Shown here piece by piece: positions 13,051-25,680 of a DNA stretch of 64,000 bases (positions are counted from its first letter, which is position 1; each line of letters opens with the position of its first letter). The notes under the pieces were generated by a model. The model was not told where the DNA came from and searched no databases. It saw nothing but the letters and a program-made list of their open reading frames with translations. Made by a program: the position numbers and the translations under genes. The stretch comes from Acanthaster planci (lineage: Eukaryota; Echinodermata; Asteroidea; Valvatida; Acanthasteridae), in NCBI RefSeq assembly GCF_001949145.1, contig NW_019091453.1, positions 419,019 through 483,018 on the forward strand, read 5' to 3'.

Positions 13051-16000
13051 GCCAGAAAGTGGACTGAACCCTTGACTGAAAATCAAACTCTTATTCTAGT
13101 TCTAGCATCTTTTTAAGAAAGTGAATTTTTGGTTTTCATTGATTAGAAACAGGAATTCTTTTCTATGAAATACACTCACTGTTTTTAAACCAGGAATCGT
13201 TGCGATACTGGAAAATACTAACTGGAATATTATCTGAGTCAATATCTATAAAGTAATAAATCAAAAGTGGTATAAGGGTCATATTTTATTGCAGTGGACA
13301 AATTCCTTAAACTTTGTACAAATCAGATACATTTAGAGCAGTCCAGTACATTTCCTCACATCCTTTCACATTTCATCACAGTAGGGAGAGCTATTTTAAT
13401 TGAGGTTTTTCCACTGAAAGTTTGTTAGCTTTTTCACCCCTAGGGTTCATGTCTTGTCAGTTGGAAGCTGAAGCTCATATTACTTGAGAGAAACCACCTG
13501 ATAAAAACGAGAGACTCGAACAGCTGAGCCAATCCTAGACTGTTCCTAGAATACTTTAAAAAAAACCACACACACACACACAAAAACTCCTTGAATAAAA
13601 TCTGTTCTCTCGTCAGAACTGAATAGCTTCACTGGATATTGCAGTGAGGATGGAACAACCCTTGGCAAATTACTGTTTTATGGGAAATACGAGAAATGCC
13701 AACCATTGGTGTTGTTTTGATCATAGAGCAGGGACATGTCCACACATGGAGGAAGGAACATTCCTTCATGGTCCACAGGGAAAACTGGGGACCCTGTTTT
13801 CAAAGCAAGAATTTTCGGTTGAGATGACTTCTTTGCAAATGTGGTAATGAGTAACTTATTTGATCAGATCTTACTGAAAAGAAATCGATAAACTACAGGC
13901 CCTACACACACAAGTTGAACATGTCTAAACAGGGATGCATGCCACTTGATTTGAAAATTGTGTGGTTATGAATATGAGCTCATGTTTTCAGTGCTGGAAA
14001 TTTGATCTTGTGTGTAAAAATGTAAGAAGGAGCTGTTTACACTCCGAGCCTGAAACAGCCTTTTGTAGAAATGCATTGTTCTACACCAGTCTGGAAACTT
14101 GACTGCAGTGACGAAGAGGAGAGAAATACTGTCTGATAACGTCAGTCCTTTCAATCCTTTTTATAGCTTTATGTATCAACTGACAGAGATATCCCTTAGA
14201 CAGAGACCTTACAAGGAAAATATCTCGGTTTTAAATTAACCATCCTCCCTGAAACTTGCATTATATCAACTTTCTTTCCAGCAAATCATAGGTTCTACCA
14301 TCAAGCAAGGAGCATCATGAATGTGACCTCTGAATGCCAGAAAGGAGAAGAAAGCTGTTTACATCCACTCTAATCAATTCTTACCATTCAAATTGAAATA
14401 TTACAATCAGCAGAATTTCCCCAAAGAGCATTTTCATGACAGAGTTGTTCCTGTGAATCAGTTCATTTTTCTAACAAAGCCACCAAAGTTCCTGCAATCC
14501 TTTTCTGAAGTCAACAGTGAACCTCCGAGAAAACTCACAAAATCTCAAGGGACACATCCTATAAGGCTTGTTTTTTCAGAAGTCACATGCCATATAAATC
14601 CTTTCCAGTTCATCTCAGTTTACATAACTTACAATTGATAGAAATTTAGACTAAAGGCTAAAACATTAGTTGGTGTTCTGGAAATAACTGGATTGCTTCT
14701 GGACGCAGTATTAACTTAATGCATTTGAGACTGGTCCAACTACTCTCCAACCTATTGTGTGACCAACCAATTAACATTGGTATGTTAATGCTGATATGGA
14801 CCCAAAATCCCAAATACAAAACATCTGGGCGTGGAAACCTTTCTTAACTGGAAGACAAATATTATTTCAGCTTCAAAAAGCATGTTTACAAAGCACTTCC
14901 TGAATGTAATCCACTGTTTCCAGAAACAGCCATGTAACTAGGGTAATTGTAAGCAGATTATTTAAACGGGCCCTTTTTGGTTAATTGTAATAGGACAATA
15001 GACAAAATTGCAAGGCTTAAATTTTAGAGCCAATAACTTTGAAACTTCTACTGAAAGTGTGGCTAACTAACTAAGTTCACAAAATACATCTGCCAATACG
15101 AGCAATTCAAAGTAGTGCATCTCCAAGAGTTTGCAACACATTGGCCAATCACAACGAGTGAAATCTGTCGAATCTTTCAAAAACGCACACTATGGGTCGA
15201 CAGATTTCGTGCATCGTGATTGGTCAACGCATTTCAAACTCTTGGAGGCGCGCTATTGTGAAATGCCCGTATTGACCATCCAATATTGTCAAAATGTATG
15301 ACTTCAGGAAAATTGCTCAATTTTTGCCTATAACTCTAGAAAAAGTTCTGAGGTACCAAAAAGAATATCTGGATAGTGAATGACATGAAGAAACAGCAGG
15401 CTGGTTGGCCATATAGTCACTTTTTCTTTTTTTGTCTTGGCCAGTCAGTTTTTCGGGGCAGACACTGGACAGTTAAATTAACCACTTGATTTGGGGAAAG
15501 TACCCATAAGGAGAGAGTAGTGGTTGTATTGGACTTAGAGGATTGGGAAAAGTTACCACTGTCTTGGTGATTGAGTATTACCTGAGAAGTCCAGTGTTAA
15601 TGCAGCATCAGTCAAGTCAGTCCCAAGTCAAATTACGAGATAATCACAAGTCATGTCGGCAAAGGGGGCGAGGAGGAGAGGGGGTAGTGATAAAGGAAAA
15701 CCCCAGTTTAATAGTTCATTGGAGTAACTTGTGACTTGATTTGAGGCTGGATGACTCTATCTACCCTAAGTTGAAGTGCACCCTCACCGGTGAAAGACAG
15801 ACAGACAGACAGTACAAAGTTTTCCAAACGGGTTCTAGCATGCATTCGGCATGCACGTACCCAAAGACCATACATTTCAGAATTAAATTCATTGTGCGTA
15901 CTCAACATCCCCTGCGTCAAGTGCACATAAACTTGTGCGCCTATGCGGTGAGTTAGTATCATACAAAAGACAGTCAATTTTATTTAAAAACCATGCCCTC

Positions 16001-19000
16001 TTTTGTTACCGCTTGGAGTGGATTGATAGACTTGTCATTGGAACTTAAAGAACACAAACTATATTTCTGCTTTTAACAGAGAGTCCATAGACAAGATGGG
16101 GCTACCAGAGACTGTGAGAGAGCTTGTCTCATATGTTTCACATAGCAGAAGACTTTTAACGAGAAAATTTGTCTGAGTAAAGATGACAAACAATTACCAG
16201 GACACGAAAACAAGGAGTGGAAGAGTATTCATGGGGATTTTTTTCCCTGAAAGCTTTTTGACAATCAACAATTAAAACAAGATAAGAACTTCCTGAAACT
16301 TCAATATGTAACTTGAAATGTCCCAAGAAAAAAGCATGATGAAGAGATGATGATGAACATTAAAGGCGGGCCACACGTAAACTTGATCCCAGTCTGAACA
16401 GTTTGAAATAAATAGGACTACAACATTCATAAAAGACCAGAACCAGATAACAGTGGGACTGGAGTCAAGTCCAGGACTGTCTCATCCTGACCCAAGTCCC
16501 AGGCTGGGCTTGCAGCAGGCCAGGGCACATCCTGTGCTTCCTGATAAGGCTGGGATATAGCGCAGGGCAAAAGGAAGTCTCTTCCCCCGAGAGGATGGTT
16601 ACACACTCGACCAGATGGCCCGCAAGTCAACATTTTTTGGCGGGAAGAGAAAGTGAAGCTGGCTTCTTCTTTTTTTTTCTACTCACCCTTTCTGGCACAG
16701 TTCCAAACAAAGTTTGGCTTTATGGCACCACAGACTGAGCTAGTAACTCAATGACTGCACTGACAAGGTCCAGCAAATTTTAAAAATTTGGTCGATACAT
16801 GTAAAATGATAAATATGGTGGCTGGAGAGCACTTTAGACAGACAAATAATTCTAGAATATAATTTGACTTCCAGAATTAAGAGTGATTATTGCGGTGGCA
16901 CAATGATCATGGACAGGCGGTACATACGCGTTACATGCCTCTTTGACCGATAGGATGTTATGACTTGCCAAATGCACGTATGCGTCAAGCTCAAGAATGC
17001 ACGTGCGAGTGCAGCGCCACTGCAGTTATGGTGTCTTCTCGAATTAGTCTGTACATATAAAGGAAACAATCTGCACATTGATGAATGGAAAAGCTTCAAC
17101 TCTGAGCAGGAGCTGTAAAGGCAAGGTACATTACCTCAACAAAAGTCAAGGAACAACTGATTTTTATCTATATCTGGAGTGATGAGCTTTCTTTTTTTTG
17201 TTCATTAAATTGCTTTAATTTTTTTAGTACACGCTCTAATTTTCCCCAAGCAATAGTGAGTTTAAATGCTATGCCTTTAATCATTGAACATGCTATAATC
17301 AGAAACCCTCCCACAAGTTGGACCAGCTACCAGATACCGATGACTTGAGGCTCAGGCACTTCAGGCACTGAAAAAAGTCTTCCTTGCTAAGTAACTGATT
17401 AAAAACTTTTGAAAACTCTAGAAAACCTCTTGAAAATTCTCTTGTCAAGGTGATGCAGCTTTTAAAACCACAAATTAATTCTACTCAAGAGCACACTAAA
17501 AGAATGAATAATTATTCATTATTGTGTTCAGACAGAAAAAAACACACACAAGATGTGAATATGTGCTGTAGTATTGCTTATGTTGGTAACATGTACGTGT
17601 ACATCTATCCTGCCTTTGAGTATGATCACCAGCTGAACAAAATTATGGGAGTAGAGTTCATTACTTCTGGCGAGAGCCCCCCCCCAAAAAAAAGAACAAG
17701 ACAAACAAAGACAAGGGCAAATGTACAGCCCAGACCACCAACAGGTGGTGACAACTTAGTTGATTGCATTTCAGTACACTTTAAATCCCATTTCTGTGAA
17801 TTTTATTGAAACCTACAGATTTTTTTCTACAAACTTTCAATAATTCATTTTCTACGTTTTTTCTGCTAAACCAATTCAGGTCGGTGAGTATAGCTTTGAT
17901 ATACCCATCACACAGGTAGGAAACCTTAACAGTTGGCTCCTAGTCAGTTTTGACATTTTGTTTATCTAATGTCCAAACTCTACAAGGCTCATAAAAAAAA
18001 CCACATATTCAGGGTGAACAAGGCCAAGGGTCCTCTAATGTCAGAGGTCCCTGGAAATTCAATGTGGTCAAGTGGTCCTGAAGGAAATAGTCCCAGCCAA
18101 ATTAAACAATCTCTTTACCAGATGTCTGTGAAAATTGGCAAGTTTGTTGACACAACTGACAAGGACACACATATGAGAAAAAATTACCGTTATAAAACAC
18201 CACACTAAAAGTCCTGCTAAACACCTTGTAAGCCTTAATGTGTAAATGATTTTAACAACTGTGAGATTATCTTGGAGAAAACAGGCTTGGACTAGTTTAG
18301 ATGTGTTACAGAAAAAAAGTAGGGAAGGGATTGGGGGATAAACGAAAAGCCATGAAACATAAAGCAGGTGGTTTGGAATAAGAAAACAATAAAGCACCCT
18401 GACTTTTCACGGCTCCTTAAATGATGCCAAAGAGTTCTTTCCAGAATGACTATTAATTAATGTGAGGATGTGCAGGTACTGGGCGCACTCAATAATAATG
18501 ACTCTGCGCAAGAAGTGACAGCGCCACCAAGCGATGACAAGCCATTCCCCAATGTGCGGTCTCCCTTGCTGCTGGCCTGCACACCACTAGCTCCTTTCGG
18601 GGAAAATTTACCCTTTTTAGCAAATGGCCATAAGCCGTTACGTTGGGGAATCTGGCACTGTATAATGAAGTCGGCAAATAGAGTATTTCAGTGCAACGTA
18701 TAAATTAGAATTTTCTTTCAGTTTCCCGTAAGCCACAATGTTAAATGGGTGCCCTCGTGTGTTCACGTTCAGAAGAGTATATTTCACGATTAAAGTCGGG
18801 GGGGCTCCCAACAGTTGTTTAATTGATATTTTTGTGTGTTCAATTATTATAGTGCAAGTGCATATAAGGTGCCCGTTCTTGGTCACAGAAATTTATTTCA
18901 TAGGTCATTGTGCATGGCGTACATTTGTAGACATACACATGGGAACACAAAGATCAGAATTTCAAATAAATTGGATTTAATCTCTTGAGCAATTGTAGCC

Positions 19001-21679
19001 TAAGTCTTCAGAGAGCAATCCCTTGCTACAGTAGGTAAATGATTCACAGTCATTACTTTCACGGTAGAAAGCTTAACTTGTCACTGTATACAGGCAGTTC
19101 AAATTCCTTGTTATAACAGTAAAATTGGAAGGTCTGGATCATTATGTGTTTCACTGTTTCTAAAAGAGATTCACTGTGAGGTTCAAGATGAGCTCTAACA
19201 CTTTGACAAGTCAGCCTCATTAAGGAACTGCTGTTTACAACTTCATGTATTTTAATTCATACACACTAGGGTCCTGCTTTGTTGATGATTTGGCATTTCA
19301 CTTATTGAATTTATTTTCTTTCCTTTTCTGTCATTTTTGTTACTGTGTAATTGATTCCCCAACGTGCTGTCTCCCTTGCTGCTATAGCCTGCACAACGGT
19401 TGCTCCTTTCAGAAATAAACAAAAGAGTGACTCAAGCCCAGGTGTAGGTGCCTTTGTTTTTTCATGTTAACACCTTCACCCGCACTAGCCCTCCACACTA
19501 AGATTATACAAGTCTTACACTTTCTTGCATAAAGTGCACAAAAATTGCAAAACTTGAATAATCGAAATTTTCAAAAGCTTTAATATTCAATTCCTGAAAT
19601 GTAGAAAATTATGAGAAATCACCCCCCCCCCAAAAAAGAATTCATCCTATGCCATCAGCCCTTTGTACGGAATTTCCATGTGATTGTTACTTCACAGGAG
19701 CCTGCTTTGGGTGGCCATAGTCTCTCTTTAAAGTCGAAGCCAACTACGCAGACTGTCCCACAGAGGCTGCATATTCTGCAACCTCATCAAAAACCTAGGG
19801 GACAGGCAGTGACAAAGTTCTCTTCTTTCATTTTGCAACAGGTTACAAAATAGGTTAAATTTCTGAGATGGTTTGTGACTAATATACGCAAGCACTAAGA
19901 TTTCCCATTTACATGTGCAGGTATGCCTTGAGTTGAAAAAAAAAAAAAGACAGGACACAAGAGAATAATACAAAGTTTGATTGTGATGGTTTCCCAGCAT
20001 GGTGGTTTCCCAGTGTGGTACACAGAGGGCAAGGGTCAAAAGTTGGTGACCTCTTAATGGGGGTATCTAGGAGGTTAGCATCAGCAACATTAACACTTGA
20101 CAGATCTGATATCCACATGCTGCATTCACCCAGCAAAATACTTATTTCTCTTGTCTGATATTTTTATTTATTTTTAAGAGATTTTTTTTCTGGTTGAGCT
20201 TTGAACTTCATGGTGATTTTTAATGGCTATGATTCAATTTCGTAGGATGTCAACTATACACACAGCGAGCAACTGCCATTTGGTGTTGATGTTCTGGACT
20301 TCAACGGCTTTGTATGTGTAAAAGTCTTAGCACACAACAACACAAATTTGTCAAAAGCTCCATGCCTCTAGATGTGGTGAAAATGACTGATTGGTCATTT
20401 TGACTTACGTCCACCTTTTATCATTAACAAATTACAATGGTCACATTGTTTTCCACCAGCCACAGGTACTTTTACAGTGCTATCAATTCAAGCACTTGAG
20501 CAGGTGGAAGGATTTCTTAAGCTTTCTTTAAGTTTGGAATCTCTAAATTGTTTACAGCACTAACTTGAAGGCCTACATTCCATGTACTGATATGGGGGGG
20601 TGGAAAATATTGACACACTTTTGCTCAAGATGAGACTACAACACTTATGAGAATGACAGAAATGCTGATCTGCACTCTTAAATGACAAAATAGGACAATA
20701 GTATGAAATTGGACAAAGAGGTTATTTTCAAGGTGTTGAAGTCAAAAGAATTATGGGCTTTCAATTGGTAATCATTACATCCCCCTTTCAAATAATAAAA
20801 ACAATCTAAATTTAAAAAGTCTCTCTTTAGATCATTTGGTTACAATTATGAAATTATTACACATAATATTTCTGAACACCAATGACATTCTGCCTTGATA
20901 AATTGATATTCCAGAGAAAAGCCTTCCCCTGTACATCGCTACACCAGGTCTTTCTCAACACTAATACTTGCTTCTCCCATGTCTGCTTATGTTATGCTGC
21001 AACACCAACATGTTTCAGTCAGTGGGTGGCATCACTTCATAAATCTCTGTGACTCACAATCAGATTTATCTTATGCAACTGCAAACTGTTGCTTCTTTTG
21101 CCACACAAATTTTCAAACCTTAACATCTACGGAATCTCCCCAGATTGGTGTAAAACATTATTTGGCTGGGCAAAAGGCATTTTCAAGCAGAACAGGTTCG
21201 AACAACTTATTTGGTTGAGTTGCTCTTCAGGTAACACGATGAATTCTGCATATGAAACAATGACGAGCTGAAGTTACCGATGTCAAACAATATAAAAAAA
21301 AGAAAGACATAGTGAAGTTGTTTTCAACTTGGCCATGCTTTAATGCCCCCTGTATCAGCAAATGTACTTGCATTGGAGCTTCACCACCAGTTGAACAGTA
21401 CAATTGCATGGGACTCAGTCGCCCAGTGGGCTTCACATCTAAAATAAAAACAGGGTTAGTAATACATTTCAATGCTCAACAACAGATATAGACCACATCC
21501 AAAATTGGTGACTTTAAATATGGCTGGACATAGCACATGTGTCTATGGGAAATCCCTAAAGCCACGACCTTGCAGCTTCTATTAGCACACTTGCTAACTC
21601 AAGCCATAGTGAGGCCATTTGGATGGCCTTCAAGTGACACAATAATTAAATTTCAACAGCAGGTGGCGCTATGACACAA
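13051..21679. other. No gene recognised
   Basis: It contains the palindromic element at 15092-15274, a short CA run (13567-13582) and a GACA run (15797-15811). A repeated segment with CCCCAAYGTGCNGTCTCCC and TTGCTGCT occurs at about 18546-18600 and 19357-19410. Nothing coding is supported. Confidence 0.6.
15092..15274. mobile_element. Palindromic MITE-like element, two 75-80 bp arms
   Basis: The left arm (15092-15171) contains CCAAGAGTTTG, CCAATCAC and GAAATCTGTCGA. The right arm (15197-15274) carries the same blocks in reverse complement and in mirrored order, with scattered mismatches. The spacer is about 25 bp. The near-full-length palindrome without coding sequence fits a foldback MITE. 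Mismatches between the arms show it is not recent. Confidence 0.75.
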
Positions 21680-22135
21680 CTGTGGGTGCACTGCACTTTT
21701 TCAAGCCCAATTTAAATCAGTGTACAATCAACAATGTTCTGAGCCTGTTGTGGGAAACCAAAGTCCCTGAGGCCTCTCAAACAAAACACAATGTCGTCAG
21801 GTCCTTCAGATTTCAATTGATATTCAAAGTTTAGTAGGTTAACCAATTAGAGTTTAATTATCCACAAAAACACAAACTCACCCCCCCAAAACCTGAACAT
21901 TCCTAAGTCCATTAGCAGCCATTTTGCAAATGACATCCCTCCACTTTCTCAGGCTCTTCTGACAATTTTCGAATCATATTTTAGTCTGCATTGCCTCCCC
22001 CTCTGCATGGGAGCTCCTGAATCTATAGAGATGATCCTGGGCCATATTTACACAATCCCACAATTATTTGGCCCACACAAACTCCTTTTTCCTAAAGAAA
22101 CTGTAGGGGTACTTTGTAAATGACTCGGCACAGAA
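21680..22135 (+). repeat. Dispersed repeat A, copy 2
   Basis: This is the second copy of the family at 12620-13050, in the same orientation about 9 kb away. The best-preserved part is 21900-22060, with CCACTTTCTCAGG, ATGATCCTGG and ATTTACACAATC. The copies are too diverged for a recent local duplication. Confidence 0.7.
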
Positions 22136-25100
22136 TTTGCCTTGAATTAGGACAATGCACCCATGTGGCCCTGCACTTTCAATTCACCAGCAGCAGACTC
22201 AACCATGAGAACAAAAGTCATCAATAATGATCTTTCCTATGCTATTAAGGGTGATTAAGAAAGTGATTGAAAAAAGGGTGATTAAAAATGACCCAATTAA
22301 TTCACAACAGAAAAAAGGAAAACTAGACAATATGACATTTACCCTGTGTTTAAGGGTTATGATCGCAGTGAATGAAACTTTTCTACACCAAATCATACTG
22401 ATGACATTGCCATGTATGACAGCTACAAAGTGTGGCAAAAACACTGAACTACAAACAAAACAAAACAAAAACAAACAAGATTAATGTAGGATATGTCTCT
22501 GATCTTCGCTTCACATTATTGCTTTTAAACATCTCGGAATCCCAGATAAGGATACATTGAATGATAGTCAGTTCATTTGTCCACATCCAGCTGAGCTTCT
22601 CTTCTTCAAAAAGAAAATTCACAGAATAAAATCAAAAATTTAAATGCTGCTCAAAGTGTTGGTGGCCCACTTCCAGTCAAGCCACATAAGTATCACGGCC
22701 CTGTCCTCTTCGGCCCAAAATCCTGAACAATGTGTCCTCCGTCATAAACTACCCTCTGTAGGACAAAGGGTCTTGACCAATCCTCCCCTTTCAAAAGTTA
22801 TTCCTACTCTTCCCGCCCTTCAAATAGATCTTTGCAAAGAGATGGGGTGAGGAATAAACCAAACCCCCAATGAATGTATTTTTTTTAATTTGAGCTTGAA
22901 GACTTTTTTCATTAACCCTGCCTATCTCAACATCCCTTCCCCTTGCCAGAAAGATTAGTTTCCTTCTAATTTACCCAGCACTGATAATATCTGCGGTTAC
23001 AAGATTTACAGTGTAAGTTGTTTGGACTGAATGAATGAACGGTCACAAATCAGATTTGAGGTAACGAGTCAATTTAGTATTTCCTAGAAATCAAAACCCC
23101 CCTGGGGCAGAGCCCAATTTAGAGGCCATATTCAACAAAATGGGTTAGTAAAGGCTCAGTTTCCGGTAACCCCCAAAACAAGACAAACCTCAGCCTGACC
23201 AATGGCTGAACAGTGTGCACTGCTTTTTTGTGGTTGGATGACAAGAATTATTATTTACATTCAGGGCGTCAAATGAAAGGTTTGTGGGAGTAAGGCAGAA
23301 ATCTTGTCAATGGCAAAGGACTTGGTATACTCCTACAAGGTAAGTCAGTTTCTAATGTTATGTACCAATATGTTCAATTTAGAGTGCATACCCTGGTAAA
23401 AAGAGTTTCCACCCTGGGAGTGTCAGTGGAAAACCATCAGGGATTTTGCTCCTCTATTTTTCAAAGAGAAAGGGAGCTAAACCCAATTTATATACATTGG
23501 AAAGTAGACATAAGAACATGAAGCAATTACAGGGACAGGAATTATCAGTCTGCTTAAGTCATCTTTTTCTCAACAACTGTAATGATGATAAATCAATAGG
23601 TGTAGGTTTTCTGTGGGATTTTTCTGTGGGATCAAGATTTGTCTTCATTTTATTTCCCAACACAAATCTCATAATCTAGTTGGAACCTTCCCAGATACTG
23701 TGGTTGAAGTAATTACTTTTTACACACCACCAGCGGAGTAAGGGGGGGTGTCCCCCAGGGAATGTCCATGCCCTCCCCAAGTGCCCCCACCCAATTGAAA
23801 TCCATACAGCTATAGGCCATTGCAGTTAGTCTTTTGGATCCCTCTTGAAAAAAACATGTGTGCATCCCCAGGGTTCCTCCCCCCCCCCCACATAATAGCC
23901 CTAGTTACACCAATGCACACCACAAGTTCAACATAGAGTTTGCTTTAATTTTTAGCTTGGCTAATCACAGTTTGAAATTCAGAAATTTGGAAGAATTATT
24001 TCGTCGTCTCACTCCTCAATCACAAACTAACAAGGGCAAGACATTTTAATGAGACACACTGCATTTGGAGAGCACTAAGTCCCACCAATTATGATGGCTT
24101 GTTCATCTGAACTAGATCAATTCTGGGAGGTAAAACTCGGGAATTCCAATCTATAGAGAAATCGTTCAGAGCAGCAGTAAGTCAGTCATTCAAACTTGTT
24201 CCACCAAGCGCATGTGATTGATGGGCTCTTTTCATAATCTTTGAAGCTTTTAGATTTGGACAACAGAAATACTGAACTTTGGAAGAACAGGCAAATCACG
24301 CAGCTTTTACAGCATTTTCCTTGTGACATAGAATGCTACAGCACAACATTTGACCTAGTTTATTTTGTCAAGTCAAAAAGCCTCAGGTGTAAAGATGGAA
24401 AATAGAGAAGGGCTTAACAAGAATTGACCTAGTTTAATACTTATTTTTTTTTACTTTCAGAGATCAACAAGTTTTCAATCTGGAATTCATACTGCAAATT
24501 TTATGCGATTGTAAGAAACTGGAAGTGCTCTCTGCATGATTCCTGTGGTGACTCTCTACTGGTAAAGTACAACGCCCTTGTTCTACAAGTCTAACGAAGC
24601 TTGTGGAGAACCTCCATAGGATACCGCCTTACGCATGACTGCAACAATTAGTCAATTAACACACTGGCTACTGCAGATTTTCTGCAAAGTGTAACTGCGA
24701 TAACTGGCTGTGAGATAGCGGACCTGGTTGGGACCGCTCCAATGACGTCAATCCTGGTCAGGAATCAACCGACTGGAAAATAGGCTCTTCAGTCTGACTG
24801 GGGCTTAATTGGCTGATGCTCACTAGCCGGTTTCAATATTCCACGTTCTCCAACTTTGGTTGGGGGTTATAGGGACTGGTTTGGAATTTCTAAAAAAAAA
24901 CCTCTTGGTGCACTTTTCAAGGAGCAAGTCATTAACTCACTGTGGAAGACTGCAAGATTAGACTCTGAGGACACCTCTTTGAATAAGACTATAGTATTTA
25001 CATATACACACATACTATTTTTGTAGAGTTTCAACCCTTGTGCAATGTACAATGCATAGCCCTGGATTCAAAGCAAAACACTTTCTTATTGACGCTCGCC

Positions 25101-25143
25101 TCGCGGTTCTCAGCTTTAAAAGGACCATGTAATAGAAATGTTC
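22136..25143. other. No gene recognised
   Basis: Plain AT-rich sequence. A compact block at 24700-24840 with CCAATGACGTCAAT and two GATA-type words is the only part that stands out. Confidence 0.6.
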
Positions 25144-25680
25144 NNNNNNNNNNNNNNNNNNNNNNNNNNNNNNNNNNNNNNNNNNNNNNNNNNNNNNNNN
25201 NNNNNNNNNNNNNNNNNNNNNNNNNNNNNNNNNNNNNNNNNNNNNNNNNNNNNNNNNNNNNNNNNNNNNNNNNNNNNNNNNNNNNNNNNNNNNNNNNNNN
25301 NNNNNNNNNNNNNNNNNNNNNNNNNNNNNNNNNNNNNNNNNNNNNNNNNNNNNNNNNNNNNNNNNNNNNNNNNNNNNNNNNNNNNNNNNNNNNNNNNNNN
25401 NNNNNNNNNNNNNNNNNNNNNNNNNNNNNNNNNNNNNNNNNNNNNNNNNNNNNNNNNNNNNNNNNNNNNNNNNNNNNNNNNNNNNNNNNNNNNNNNNNNN
25501 NNNNNNNNNNNNNNNNNNNNNNNNNNNNNNNNNNNNNNNNNNNNNNNNNNNNNNNNNNNNNNNNNNNNNNNNNNNNNNNNNNNNNNNNNNNNNNNNNNNN
25601 NNNNNNNNNNNNNNNNNNNNNNNNNNNNNNNNNNNNNNNNNNNNNNNNNNNNNNNNNNNNNNNNNNNNNNNNNNNNNNNN
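25144..25680. other. Assembly gap (537 N)
   Basis: The sequence is undetermined. It lies 3' of the last RAD51B exon candidate, so it does not hide an expected internal exon. It could hide an alternative 3' exon. Confidence 0.99.

Noticed and set aside
16427-16640. GC-rich block with open frames on both strands
   Set aside because: No splice sites or recognisable peptide. Too little to separate from chance.
21227-21440. Alternative RAD51B 3' exon after TTTTATTTTAG near 21440
   Set aside because: The phase does not fit the upstream RAD51B donors without an immediate stop or a frame change, and no homology is visible.
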